NCBI RefSeq assembly: GCF_963259705.1
Contig: NC_081846.1
Coordinates: 94,500,641 to 94,564,640 of the forward strand
Length of the DNA: 64,000 nucleotides
From: Myotis daubentonii
Lineage: Eukaryota > Chordata > Mammalia > Chiroptera > Vespertilionidae
Direction: 5' to 3'
The position numbers and the translations under genes were made by a program. How positions within the stretch are numbered: the first letter of the stretch is position 1; the number at the start of each line of letters is the position of its first letter. Shown here one piece after another: positions 50,105 to 61,673 of the stretch. The notes beneath the pieces were generated by a model. The model did no database searches. It was not told where the DNA came from and saw nothing but the letters and a program-made list of their open reading frames with translations.

Positions 50105-50296
50105 GTTATAAAGCACAGAATGACTATAACTTATAATCTTGTATTTTACATTCAAGAAAACTATTGCTAGTTTTAAAGCATGTTGCAACTGGTTGTGATT
50201 TCCAGAAAGTACCTTTATATATTTATAAATTTCAAAAAAGCATTCTATGATTTAATGGAGATCCATGTGGACAACTAAAATATTCTGTCTTGCCCT

Positions 50297-50507
50297 AGCT
50301 GGTTTGGCTCAGTGGACAGAGCGTTGGCCTGAGGACTGAAGGGTCCCATGTTTGATTCCAGTCAAGGGCACATGCCCGGGTTGCATGCTCCACCCCCAAT
50401 AGGGCCATGCAGGAGGCAGCCGATCAGTGATTCTCTCACATCATTGATATTTTTCTATCTCTCCCTCGCCCTCCCTCTCTGAAATCAATAAAAATATATT
50501 TTTTTAA
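50297..50507 (+). mobile_element. Ves SINE
   Basis: Head CCTAGCTGGTTTGGCTCAGT; flanks ATTCTGTCTTG and ATTATGTCTTG. Confidence 0.93.
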
Positions 50508-50523
50508 AAATTATGTCTTGCAA

Positions 50524-52459
50524 GGATTCTTTTCGAAGAGAACCAAGATGGCGGCATAGGTTAACGCCGGAGTTTGCTGCTTTGAACAACTGCTTCAAAA
50601 GTGAAACCAAAAAACGGAAGGGACACCACCCAGAACCACAGGAACGCTGGCTGAGTGGAAGTCCTACAACTAGGAGGAAAGAGAAATGCTCACGGACACT
50701 CAGAGGAGGCGCAGTGCTGAAGTCAAATTCTGAGGTGCGGAGTGCGCGGAGCGGGCTGGCGGCGGAGGGCGTGGTTGTTGTTTTCAATCGGGAGGGAGTC
50801 GCAGACTCTGAGCTCCAGATCCGGGCGAGTCTTTAGGGACCCAGACTCAAACGGAGAAGCGGGACTGTCTGGCTTCGGTCAGAGCGAGTGCAGCTTTCTC
50901 TCCCAGCTTTGCAGCGGGTGCTGGGACTCAGAGAGGCAGAGCCCCTTGGGACAGGACTGAGAGCCGCCATAACTGCTCTCTCCGGCCCACCCTGTTGATC
51001 CTGTGCGACCCGCCCCGCCCAAGCCCTGCACAGAGGCATTTGCCGGATAGCCTCAGGCAAAGGCTAGATTAGCACCTCCCTAGAGGACAGAAGTTCTCTC
51101 ACTGCTGACACAGCTGGTTCTCATAGCCACTTGGCCTGGAGGTCAAACCCTCCCTGGAATTAGCTACAACAATCAAGATTTATCTATAAGACTGCGAACA
51201 AAGACCACTAGGGGGTGCACCAAGGAAGCATAACAAAATGCAGAGACAAAGAAACAGGACAAAATTGTCAATGGAAGAAATAGAGTTCAGAACCACACTT
51301 TTAAGGTCTCTCAAGAACTGTTTAGAAGCTGCCGATAAACTTTATGAGATCTACACGAAAACTAATAAGACCCTCGATCTTATATTGGGGACCCAACTAG
51401 AAATTAAGCACACACGGACTGAAATAATGAATATTATACAGACGCCTGACAGCAGACCAGAGGAGCGCAAGAATCAAGTCAATGATTTGAAATGCGAGGA
51501 AGCAAAAAACATCCAACCGGAAAAGCAAAATGAAAAAAGAATCCAAAAATGCGAGGATAGTGTAAGGAGCCTCTGGGACAGCTTCAAGCGTACCAACATC
51601 AGAATTATAGGGGTGCCAGAAGATGAGAGAGAGCAAGATATTGAAAACCTATTTGAAGAAATAATGACAGAAAACTTCCCCCACCTGGTGAAAGAAATGG
51701 ACTTACAGGTCCAAGAAGCGCGGAGAACCCCAAACAAAAGGAATCCAAAGAGGACCACACCAAGACACATCATAATTAAAATGCCAAGAGCAAAAGACAA
51801 AGAGAGAATCTTAAAAGCAGCAAGAGAAAGAAACTCAGTTACCTACAAGGGAATACCCATACGACTGTCAGCTGATTTCTCAACAGAAACTTTGCAGGCC
51901 AGAAGGGAGTGGCAAGAAATATTCAAAGTGATGAATACCAAGAACCTACAACCAAGATTACTTTATCCAGCAAAGCTATCATTCAGAATTGAAGGTCAGA
52001 TAAAGAGCTTCACAGATAAGGAAAAGCTAAAGGAGTTCATCACCACCAAACCAGGATTATATGAAATGCTGAAAGGTATCCTTTAAGAAGAGGAAGAGGA
52101 AGAAAAAGGTAAAGATACAAATTATGAACAACAAATATGCATCTATCAACAAGTGAATCTAAGAATCAAGTGAATAAATAATCTGATGAACAGAATGAAT
52201 TGGTGATTATAATAGAATCAGGGTCATAGAAAGGGAATGGACTGACTATTCTTGGGGGGGGGGGGGGAAGGGGTGTGGGAGATGTGGGAAGAGACTGGAC
52301 AAAAATCGTGCACCTATGGATGAGGACAGTGGGTGGGGAGTGAGGGCGGAGGGTGGGGAGGGAACTGGGAGGAGGGGAGTTATGGGGGGGAAAAAAAAAA
52401 GGAACAAATGTAATAATCTGAACAATAAAGATTTAATTAAAAAAAAAACAGGAAAAAAA
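50524..52459 (+). mobile_element. HAL1 half-LINE copy 4, intact ORF1
   Basis: 5' UTR with GAGAACCAAGATGGCGGCAT near its start, one intact frame (51238-52086), 3' UTR with a 13-G run, AACAATAAAGATTTAATTAA and an A-rich tail. Perfect duplication AAATTATGTCTTGCAA. No ORF2. Inserted in the right flank of the Ves at 50297. Confidence 0.95.
51238..52086 (+). CDS. HAL1 ORF1 protein (L1 ORF1p-like RNA chaperone), intact
   Basis: The predicted 282-residue protein is an L1 ORF1p homologue. That family forms coiled-coil trimers that coat LINE RNA in cytoplasmic RNPs and act as nucleic-acid chaperones. Residues 1-115 are charged and heptad-like (short coiled coil). Residues 120-198 are the RRM with TNIRIIGVPEDEREQDIENL and RHIIIKMPRAKDKERILKAA. 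Residues 199-282 are the C-terminal domain with LSADFSTETLQARREWQEIF and LLYPAKLSFRIEGQIKSFTD. It is shorter than human ORF1p (338) at the N-terminus. The start ATG follows ACAAA; no competing upstream in-frame ATG is evident. No endonuclease or reverse transcriptase follows, so mobility needs L1 ORF2p. It differs from the 58959 copy at about seven residues. Confidence 0.93.
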   Translation: MQRQRNRTKLSMEEIEFRTTLLRSLKNCLEAADKLYEIYTKTNKTLDLILGTQLEIKHTRTEIMNIIQTPDSRPEERKNQVNDLKCEEAKNIQPEKQNEKRIQKCEDSVRSLWDSFKRTNIRIIGVPEDEREQDIENLFEEIMTENFPHLVKEMDLQVQEARRTPNKRNPKRTTPRHIIIKMPRAKDKERILKAARERNSVTYKGIPIRLSADFSTETLQARREWQEIFKVMNTKNLQPRLLYPAKLSFRIEGQIKSFTDKEKLKEFITTKPGLYEMLKGIL

Positions 52460-52650
52460 AAATTATGTCTTGCAAAAAAATCAGTTTAAAGGCACAGGCA
52501 ATCAGAGAAAAAAGACTAAATTAATTCGGCCTATTTTATATCATGAACTTTTATATAATCATTAAAATGCATTTGAAATATTTTAAGCAAAAAACTTTAC
52601 ATAATCTAAAGTTATGTAGAAAAATCATATTTTAAAAATTACAATTATTT

Positions 52651-52863
52651 TAAAATATATTTTTATTGATTTCAAAGAGGAAGGAAGAGGGGGGGAGACA
52701 GAAACATCAATGATGAGAGACAATCATTGATCGGCTGCCTCCTGCATGCCCTACACTGGGGATTGAGCCTGCAACCCAGGCATGTGCCCTTGACCAGAAT
52801 TGAACCTGGGGCCCTTTAGTCCACAGATGATACTCTATCCACTGAGCCAAACCAGGTAGGGCA
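52651..52863 (-). mobile_element. Ves SINE
   Basis: Minus copy with perfect long duplication AAAATTACAATTATTTTAAA. Confidence 0.95.
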
Positions 52864-53035
52864 AAAATTACAATTATTTTAAAAGAACTGTGTACTTTAA
52901 TATAAAAGTAAAAAAATGGTTAAGAACATATAAAAAGGTAACAGAGCATGGAATTATGGCAAAATCTTGCCATTTTCTTTATACCTTGGGTTTTTCCAAG
53001 TTATACACAAGAGATATTAGGTTACTTTTATTTTT

Positions 53036-53250
53036 TAAAATATATTTTTTATTGATTCAGAGAGGAAAGGAGAGGGAGAGAGAGATAGAAACACCAATGA
53101 TGACAGAGAATCATTGACTGACTGCTTCCTGCACACCCATTACTGGGGATAGAGCCCGCAACCGGGCATGTGCCCTTCACCGGAATCAAACCTGGGACCC
53201 TTTAGTCTGCAGGCTGACACTTTATCCACTGAGTCAAACCAGCCAGGGCT
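53036..53250 (-). mobile_element. Ves SINE
   Basis: Minus copy; flanks AG(G/A)TTACTTTTAT. Confidence 0.93.
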
Positions 53251-53490
53251 AGATTACTTTTATAAAGAACAGTGGAGTTTTTCCTGTTTTTTTTAACGTT
53301 CTAAAATCTCTAGCTTTGCCAAATACAGTTATGTGCTACATAGCATTTTACTAAATGATGGACCACATAAAAGATGGTGACCCCCACAAGATTACAATGG
53401 AGCTGAAAATCTCCTATCACCTAGAGACACAACAGCCATCATAATATCATAGCACAAGGTATTACTCACTAGTTTGTGGTCCTGCTAGTG

Positions 53491-53702
53491 CAGTGGTTCT
53501 CAACCTTCTGCCCCTTTAAATACAGTTCCTCATGTTGTGACCCAACCATAAAATTATTTTCGTTGCTACTTCATAACTGTAATGTTGCTACTGTTATGAA
53601 TTGTAATGTAAATATCTGATATGCAGGATGGTCTTAGGCGACCCCTGTGAAAGGGTGGTTCAACTGCCAAAGGGGTCACAACCCACAGGTTGAGAACCGC
53701 TG
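53491..53702 (-). mobile_element. SPIN-type hAT element
   Basis: CAGTGGTTCTCAACCTTCTG to CAGGTTGAGAACCGCTG; perfect duplication TGCTAGTG. Confidence 0.93.
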
Positions 53703-53823
53703 TGCTAGTGTATACAAACCAAAGGCAATGCCAGTCATATAAAAGTACAGAACATACATTTATGTGCATTACATACTTGATAATAATAGATAACAATGTT
53801 ACTGGTTTATGTATTCCCTATAC

Positions 53824-54033
53824 CAGCCGTGGGCAAACTATGGCCCGCAGGCCGGATCCGGCCCGTTTGAAATGAATAAAAATAAAAAAGAAACTGTACC
53901 CTTTTATGTAATGATGTTTACTTTGAATTTATATTAGTTCACACAAACACTCCATCCATGCTTTTGTTCCGGCCCTCCGGTCCAGTTTAAGAACCCATTG
54001 TGGCCCTCGAGTCAAAAAGTTTGCCCACTCCTG
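53824..54033. mobile_element. hAT MITE, GTGGGCAAACT family
   Basis: CAGCCGTGGGCAAACTATGG to TTTGCCCACTCCTG; perfect duplication CCCTATAC. Same family as 62261. Confidence 0.93.
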
Positions 54034-54375
54034 CCCTATACCATACTTTTTACTGTTATAATGTACTTATTCAAAAAAAGCTTGCTGTAAAATAGTATGC
54101 TGTATTACTCCAGAGACAGCCTCATATATCTTGTTTCTTACAGTGTCTCTTGATTGCATCATTTTGTCTTGTGCTTGCAGTAACATGCGTAAAGGTTTGT
54201 ATTGTTTTTGCAGTAACACGCGTAAAGGTTTGTAGCCTAGGAGCCATAGGCCTAGGTGTGTACTAGCTATACCATCTAGATTTGTGTAAGTGCACTTTGT
54301 GATTTCACGTAATAGTGAAATCATCTAATGACACATTTCTCAGAACTACCTCCATCATTAAGCAGCATATGACTG

Positions 54376-54755
54376 TACTTTCAAAACTTTTGGTATATTC
54401 CTATACCAATGTTCTCAAATAATTTTGTAAATTTATGCTTGTTTATTATACTAAATTTATTCAGCAGTCTCTGCACTCCCATAGTATACTCTATATAATC
54501 CTAGGAAAGCATATAGCTCAATGGTAAAAACTACATATCTGTCTTTCTGTCTAAACGAAATTCCTTGGAAGCAAGGGCTGCATGTCTTGAAGCTCTACTA
54601 GTATATTCCCAATGATTTATATACAGCCTGGTACATATGAAAATTGTAATAGATATATGTTAAAATATATGCTAACAGAAAATCACCAGTGGAATACCCT
54701 GCAACACTTGCTGCAGTCAACGAATGCTAAAATTAGTGAGTAAAATATTTGAAAA
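54376..54755. other. Intronic sequence, nothing recognised
   Basis: AT-rich; no repeat identified. Confidence 0.5.
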
Positions 54756-57740
54756 CAGAGATTCAAAAATGGCAGCAGAGTAAGTGGAAGCTATACCGAC
54801 ACTCTCCCAGGACCAAACTGGAAATACAATTAAAATACAGAACCACCACCCTGAAAAATCAACGAAGACTCACTGGAGAGAACCCCGATAGCCAAGGATG
54901 GAAAGTGGAGACCCCATAGAGACTGGTAGTAAGTATGGAGGCGCAAAGGAGCTGACTGGAGTCCCACTGACAGCAGCTGAAGTTTTGAAGGGATATCTAA
55001 ACTTTGGGGGGGGGGGATTCCCACTGAAAATTCTGGGGTCTAAACCCCATGCTGGGCTCCCCAGCCCAGAGCACCAGAACTGAGAAAGGTGTCCACTGAA
55101 CACCTGGCTGTGAAAAGTAGCAGGATTGCTGTCTGCCAGACAGAACTGAAAATGCAGGCATTGGCCTCTTTAAGGACCAATGCACAAAATTTCGTAGGCA
55201 GCCACTCACTTTGGTCTCCAGCAGAGGGAAAACAGAGTGGACTGGAGCTGTGAGCAGAAGCTAGGGTTGGGGGCTCTGGGATTGAAGCTCGGAGGGCAGC
55301 CCCCCAATTTCCTGTGCTGAGTCATTCCCTCACGCTGCAGAAGACATCTTTCTCCAGTGAACCTTTGCATCCAGGCTGTTTTTCGGGGGGGGGGGGGGGC
55401 GCGTTGAGGGAGGCCACCCTGTTGAAACAACTCTCTCCCCACCTTGTGGTCGATAGCCTGATACTAATCAAAACTGTCCATGGGACTGCAAGCAGAGGCT
55501 TATCTCTGGAGGCTTTGAGTCTTTGCCTGATCTAATCCAGGACACAGGGCTAGGAAAAGCAGACCCTGATGCATATCTTGGTCCTTTCAAAAGGCACCCA
55601 GCCCCAGCAGAGGGAGCCACAAACTGGATTGCTGACAGCTCCAAACAGGGTACTCAGGGCCAGTCACAAACAGTGTCTGACACTGCCCTGCAGTAGAGAA
55701 TGGGACTTGTAGCAGATCTACCTAAAACGCAAACACAACCCAAAGAGGCAGCAAAAATAGGGAGACAAAAAGAACAAGCCCAAATGAAAGAACAAGAGAT
55801 AAGAAGTTTATCAGACAATGAATTCAAAATAATGATGACAAAGATGCTCAACTATGAAGAATCACATAGCACTAATAAAGAACACACTGGAATACACAGC
55901 AGATTAGGAGAAGCCAAGGAAAAGATCAGTGAATTAGAATATAGGGTAGAAAAAAAATCTTGCAATCAGAAAAGAAAAAAAAATTAAAAAACAGGAGAGC
56001 TTAAGGGAACCGTGGGACAGCATGAAACCTAACAATATTCACATCACAGGAGTGCCAGGAGGAGAAGAAAGTGAGCGAGGGATCAGAAACTGAAGAAATA
56101 ATGGCAGAAAACTTCCCTAACCTGGTGAAGGAAAAAGTCACACAAGTTCAGGAGGCACAGAGAGTCCCAGGCAAGAAGAACCCAAATAGGCTCATGCCCA
56201 GGCACATCATAATTAAAATGCCAAAAATTAAAGACAAAGAATCTTAAAGGCAGCAAGAGAAAAGCAAACTGTTACCTACAAAGGAGCTCCAATAAAGCTA
56301 TTGCTGATTTTTCATCAGAAACTCTGCAGGCTACAAGGGAAATGGCATGATGTATTCAAGGTAACGAAAAGCAAGGCTAAGAAACCAAGTTTACTATATA
56401 AAGCCAGGCTGTAATTCAAAACAGAAATACAGAGCATTCAGACAAAAAAGGCTAAAGGAGTTTGTCACCACCAAACCAGAACTGCAAGAAACGCTAAGGG
56501 ACTCCTATAATGAAAAGGAGAGAGAGAGAGAAAGGGAGGGAGAGACAGAGAGAGGGAGGGAGGGAGGGAGGGAAGAAAGGGGACTACATCAAAATAAAAA
56601 GCTTTTGGCCCAGCTGACATGGCTCAGTGGTTGAACGTCAACCTATGAACCAGGAGAATATACCTGAGTTGTGGGCTCTGTCCCCAATAAGAGGCATGCA
56701 GGAGGCAGTTGATCCATGATTCTCTCTCATCATTGATGTTTCTCTCTCTCCCTCTCCCTTCCTCTCTGACATCAATAAAAATATAGTTTTAAAAATAATA
56801 AAAGTAAAGTAAAAAAACTTCTGCACAGCCAAAGAAACCGTCAACAAATATGTATGGGAAAACATATTTGGCAATGATACATCTGATAAAGGGTTACTAT
56901 CCAAAAGATATAAGGAATGCATCGAACTTAAAAGGAAGACAAAAATCCATTTAATCCAATTTAAAATGGGCAAAGGACATAAATAGACACTTCTCCAAGT
57001 TGGACATACAGATAGCCAAGAGACATGAAAAAATGCTCAAAGTCGATGATCATCAGAGAGATGCAAATTAGAACAACAATGAGGTATCACCTCACACCTG
57101 TAAGAATGGCTATCATCAACAAATCAACAGATGATAAGCGCTGGGGAGGCTGGGGAGAAAGGGGGACCCTCGTGCACTGCTGGTGGGAATGCAGGCTGGT
57201 GCAGCCACTGTGGAAAAGAGTATGGAGTTTCCTCAAGAAAGTAAATAAGAAACTGACATTTGACCCAGTGATCCCACTTCAAGGACTATATCCTAAGAGA
57301 CATGAAACACAATCAGAGAGAATGTATATACCCCTATTTTCATACCAGCACAATTTACAATAGCTAAGATCTGGAAACAGCCCAAGTGCCCATCAGTACA
57401 TGAGTGGATAAAAAAGCTGTGGTACATTTACACCATGGAGTACTATGCCACAGTAAAAAAGAAGAATCTCTTATCCTTTGAGACAGCATGGAGGGACCTG
57501 GAGAGTGTTATGCTAAGTGAAATAAGCCAGTCAGAGAAAGACAAGTGTCACATAATCTCACTCATATGTGGAATCTAATGAACAAAATAAACCAAAGAAT
57601 TCATATGCATATATGCATAACCCATGGACACAGACAATAAGGTGGTGAAGGTTGGGGTTGGAGTGGGTAAGGCAATAAGGGGTTAATGGGAGGAAAAAGG
57701 GGATATATGTAATACTCTCAACAATAAAGACTTTTTTTAA
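54756..57740 (+). mobile_element. Older HAL1 copy, decayed, with Ves
   Basis: 5' UTR from AAAATGGCAGCAGAGTAAG; decayed ORF1 (55696-56500: QEIRSLSDNEFKIMMTKML, then frameshifted ENFPNLVKE, RHIIIKMP and ETLQATREM-like pieces). ORF1 is followed directly by a (GA)n tract and then by sequence like the last part of L1 ORF2 (GAGGTATCACCTCACACCTG, TTTGACCCAGTGATCCCACT) and an L1 3' UTR. Lack of the endonuclease/RT part is the HAL1 arrangement. Confidence 0.85.
56608..56812 (+). mobile_element. Ves SINE nested in HAL1
   Basis: Head CCCAGCTGACATGGCTCAGT; body partly deleted near the B-box. Confidence 0.9.
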
Positions 57741-58253
57741 AGTTTGAGAATAGTATATTTACATAGTTTCAAAGTATCTCCTCCAAGATCATATTAAGTT
57801 CAAAGGAATAAATAGTAACCACACAGAAAGAAACAGTATTAACTCAGACAATAATTTTTGTTTGTTATCAAAGGGAATGAGATAGAAGTTTCACCATATT
57901 GAAAGGGTATGTTTAGGATAGTCTAACTTAAATACAAAATAAACATTTTGAGGTGGGAAGACAGTCCTTAAGATGCACAAAGAGATGCAGTCCATTCTCC
58001 ACAACAACTATCACAGAGACAATTAAAGTAACAGCCCTCTTAGCTGTCTATCAAGAGACATGCCTCAAGACTCTTAGATAAAGGAAGTAATGGTTTCAAA
58101 TAGCCCTAAATCGGGTTTGCAGAGAATACAGGCTTGATTTGCAATTGAGATAAGTATGTGAGCAAATCTTTAAAAAAAGAAAAAAAAAAGCATATGTAGG
58201 AGAAATAAAAAATCAGGAACACAGCTCAAGTTAAGACCAAAGAGACAACCAGA
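57741..58253. other. Intronic sequence, nothing recognised
   Basis: No repeat identified. Confidence 0.5.
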
Positions 58254-60166
58254 CCGAGGAGAACCAAGATGGCGGCATAGGTTAACGCCGGAGTTTGCTG
58301 CTTTGAACAACTGCTTCAAAAGTGAAACCAAAAAACGGAAGGGACATCACCCAGAACCACAAGAACGCTGGCTGAGTGGAAGTCCTACTACTAGGAGGAA
58401 AGAGAAACTCTCACGGACACTCAGAGGAGGCGCGGTGCTGAAGTCAAATTCTGAGGTGCGGAGTGCGCGGAGCGGGCTGGCGGCGGAGGGCGCGGTTGTT
58501 GTTTTCAATCGGGAGGGAGTCGCAGACTCTGAGCACCAGATCCGGGCGAGTCTTTAGGGACCCAGACTCAAACGGAGAAGTGGGACTGTCTGGCTTCGGT
58601 CAGAGCGAGTGCAGCTTTCTCTCCCAGCTTTGCAGCGGGTGCTGGGACTCAGAGAGGCAGAGCCCCTTGGGACAGGACTGAGAGCCGCCATAACTGCTCT
58701 CTCCGGCCCACCCTATTGATCCTGTGGGACCCGCCCCGCCCAAGCCCTGCACAGAGGCATTTGCCGGATAGCCTCAGGCAAAGGCTAGATTAGCACCTCC
58801 CTAGAGGACAGAAGTTCTCTCACTGCTGACACAGCTGATTCTCATAGCCACTTGGCCTGGAGGTCAAACCCTCCCTGGAATTAGCTACAACAATCAAGAT
58901 TTATCTATAAGACTGCGAACAAAGACCACTAGGGGGTGCACCAAGGAAGCATAACAAAATGCGGAGACAAAGAAACAGGACAAAATTGTCAATGGAAGAA
59001 ATAGAGTTCAGAACCACACTTTTAAGGTCTCTCAAGAACTGTTTAGAAGCTGCCGATAAACTTAATGAGATCTACACGAAAACTAATAAGACCCTCGATC
59101 TTATATTGGGGACCCAACTAGAAATTAAGCACACACGGACTGAAATAACGAATATTATACAGACGCCTGACAGCAGACCAGAGGAGCGCAAGAATCAAGT
59201 CAATGATTTGAAATGCGAGGAAGCAAAAAACATCCAACCGGAAAAGCAAAATGAAAAAAGAATCCAAAAATGCGAGGATAGTGTAAGGAGCCTCTGGGAC
59301 AGCTTCAAGCGTACCAACATCAGAATTATAGGGGTGCCAGAAGATGAGAGAGAGCAAGATATTGAAAACCTATTTGAAGAAATAATGACAGAAAACTTCC
59401 CCCACCTGGTGAAAGAAATGGACTTACAGGTCCAAGAAGCACGGAGAACCCCAAACAAAAGGAATCCAAAGAGGACCACACCAAGACACATCATAATTAA
59501 AATGCCAAGAGCAAAAGATAAAGAGAGAATCTTAAAAGCGGCAAGAGAAAGACCGTCAGTTACCTACAAGGGAGTACCCATACGACTGTCAGCTGATTTC
59601 TCAACAGAAACTTTGCAGGCCAGAAGGGAGTGGCAAGAAATATTCACAGTGATGAATGCCAAGAACCTACAACCAAGATTACTTTATCCAGCAAAGCTAT
59701 CATTCAGAATTGAAGGTCAGATAAAGAGCTTCACAGATAAGGAAAAGCTAAAGGAGTTCATCACCACCAAACCAGGATTATATGAAATGCTGAAAGGTAT
59801 CCTTTAAGAAGAGGAAGAGGAAGAAAAAGGTAAAGATACAAATTATGAACAACAAATATGCATCTATCAACAAGTGAATCTAAGAATCAAGTGAATAAAT
59901 AATCTGATGAACAGAATGAACTGGTGATTATAATAGAATCAGGGACATAGAAAGGGAATGGACTGACTATTCCTGGGGGGGAAAGGGGTGTGGGAGATGT
60001 GGGAAGAGACTGGACAAAAATCGTGCACCTATGGATGAGGACAGTGGGTGGGGAGTGAGGGCGGAGGGTGGGGCGGGAACTGGGAGGAGGGGAGTTATGG
60101 GGGGGGAAAAAAAAGGAACAAATGTAATAATCTGAACAATAAAGATTTAATTAAAAAAAAAAAAAA
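58254..60166 (+). mobile_element. HAL1 half-LINE copy 5, intact ORF1
   Basis: Same architecture as the copy at 50524 and nearly identical to it base by base. Perfect 21-bp duplication beginning AAGACCAAAGAGACAACC (58233, 60167). The tail is a clean run of about 17 A. Confidence 0.96.
58959..59807 (+). CDS. HAL1 ORF1 protein, intact
   Basis: A 282-residue L1 ORF1p-like protein with the same three parts as the copy at 51238: short coiled coil, RRM (RIIGVPEDEREQDIENLF) and C-terminal domain (LQARREWQEIFTVMNAKN). Differences from the other copy by eye: residues 2, 36, 64, 199, 206, 230 and 234. No stop or frameshift. Both intact frames and long target duplications indicate recent insertion. Whether it is expressed cannot be judged. 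Confidence 0.93.
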   Translation: MRRQRNRTKLSMEEIEFRTTLLRSLKNCLEAADKLNEIYTKTNKTLDLILGTQLEIKHTRTEITNIIQTPDSRPEERKNQVNDLKCEEAKNIQPEKQNEKRIQKCEDSVRSLWDSFKRTNIRIIGVPEDEREQDIENLFEEIMTENFPHLVKEMDLQVQEARRTPNKRNPKRTTPRHIIIKMPRAKDKERILKAARERPSVTYKGVPIRLSADFSTETLQARREWQEIFTVMNAKNLQPRLLYPAKLSFRIEGQIKSFTDKEKLKEFITTKPGLYEMLKGIL

Positions 60167-60240
60167 AAGACCAAAGAGACAACCAGAATAAAACATGAAT
60201 CTTTGAATATGGACCAATTATTACATAATATTAAGGAATT

Positions 60241-60357
60241 AGAGGTGTGATGGGGCATTGCCTCCTGCCCCGGAGGGCTCCCAGACTGTGAGAGGGGGCA
60301 GGCCAGGCTGAGAAACCCTCCCTCCAATGCATGAATTTTCATGCACCGAGACTCTAG
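60241..60357 (+). mobile_element. Helitron 3'-end fragment
   Basis: GGGCTCCCAGACTGTGAGAG, GCATGAATTTTCATGC hairpin and terminal CTAG. The 5' part is missing. Confidence 0.88.
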
Positions 60358-60515
60358 TATTGTTAAAATTATGTATGGTGTCAGATGGGTAATAGATTTA
60401 TCGGAGTGATCACTTTGTAAGTTACATTAATGTCTCATAATTGGGTTGTACAACTGAAACTAATATAAAATTCTACATCAACTGCAACTGAGAAATAAAA
60501 AATTATTTAAAAGTG
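60358..60515 (+). mobile_element. Old L1/HAL1 3'-end fragment
   Basis: ATGGTGTCAGATGGGTAATA and GGGTTGTACAACTGAAAC; same family and same junction offset as 20904. Confidence 0.65.
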
Positions 60516-60523
60516 TATACGGG

Positions 60524-60724
60524 CCCTAACCAGTTTGGCTCAGTGGATAGAGCGTCAGCCTGCGGACTCAAGGGTCCCAGGTTCGATTCCGGTCAAGGGC
60601 ATGTACCTTGGCTGCGGACATATCCCCAGTAGGGAGTGCGCAGGAGGCAGCTGATTGATGTTTCTCTCTCACTGATGTTTTCAACTCTCTATCCCTCTCC
60701 CTTCCTCTCTGTAAAAAAATCAAT

Positions 60725-60784
<60 letters not shown>

Positions 60785-60788
60785 TTTA
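60524..60788 (+). mobile_element. Ves SINE with (AT)n and poly(T) tail
   Basis: Full-length head and body. The tail has expanded to (AT)20 or so, then about 20 T. Confidence 0.93.
60727..60787. repeat. (AT)n microsatellite and T run
   Basis: Arises in the Ves tail. Confidence 0.97.
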
Positions 60789-60798
60789 AGTGTATATG

Positions 60799-61007
60799 GC
60801 CCTAACCAGTTTGGCTCAGTGGATAGAGCATCAGCCTGCAGACTGAATGGTCCCAGGTTTGAGTCCGGTCAAGAGCATGTACCTTGGTTGCGGGTACATC
60901 CCCAGTAGGAGGTGTGCAGGAGGCAGCTGATCGATGTTTCTCTCTCACTGATGTTTTCAACTCTCTATCCCTCTCCCTTCCTCTCTGTAAAAAAAATCAA
61001 TTTTTTA
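60799..61007 (+). mobile_element. Ves SINE, second copy at same target
   Basis: AAGTGTATA stands before, between and after the two Ves copies. Confidence 0.93.
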
Positions 61008-61093
61008 AAAAGTGTATATGAGAAAGCAAAAAACAAAACACCATGATGTTATGCACCTAAAACTAATATAATGTTATGTCAATTATATCACAA

Positions 61094-61556
61094 CTAGAGG
61101 CTCAGTGCAGGAATTCATGCACGGGTATGGTTCCTCGGGGTAGCCTGCAGGGATCAGGCCCCAACTCACACCCCCAGGCTCACAGCTCCAGCTCCACCTG
61201 GCACCCCACCATGGCCTGGCACCGCCCCCTCACCTGCTCCACCATCCCACCTGCAATCGATCAGGACCGGCCCCCCTGCCTGGCTCCCTAAGTGCCTGAA
61301 GGGCGATCAGTGGGGCAATCGGACCCCCGCTCACACCCACCTTGGCCTGGCAACGCCCGCTCACCTGCTCCACCATCCCGCAGCAGTCCCGCTCTCAAAG
61401 GGGCCCATCGGGACCTGCAGTGCCTCTACTGCCGCTCGCCAGCGCCACATCGCCAACACCCACCATGTTCCGCACCACCCTCGGGTGGTCAGGATACATC
61501 ATAGGGAGCAGTCGAACTCCCAAACAATTTGCATATTAGGCTTTTATTATATAGGA
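61094..61556 (-). mobile_element. Non-autonomous Helitron
   Basis: CTAGAGGCTCAGTGCAGG at left and GGCTTTTATTATATAGGA at right. Interior GCTCACCTGCTCCACCATCC repeated twice. Confidence 0.93.
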
Positions 61557-61673
61557 TTAAAAAAACCTGAAAATGTCACCAATTCAAATCACTAACAGAA
61601 AAATATCAAAATTCACCGAATGCTCACTATATATTAGACACTTCCTTTCACTTTTGAGATACTATAATTAACA

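Larger units (their letters stand above)
53326..54375. mobile_element. Old Tc/mariner-type element with two nested hATs
   Basis: Ends CAGTTATGTGCTACATAGCA and (complement) CAGTCATATGCTGCTTAATG form terminal inverted repeats flanked by TA. It resembles the Kanga/Tc2-like group as I recall it; the name is uncertain. Without insertions it is about 630 bp and has no transposase frame. Confidence 0.7.
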
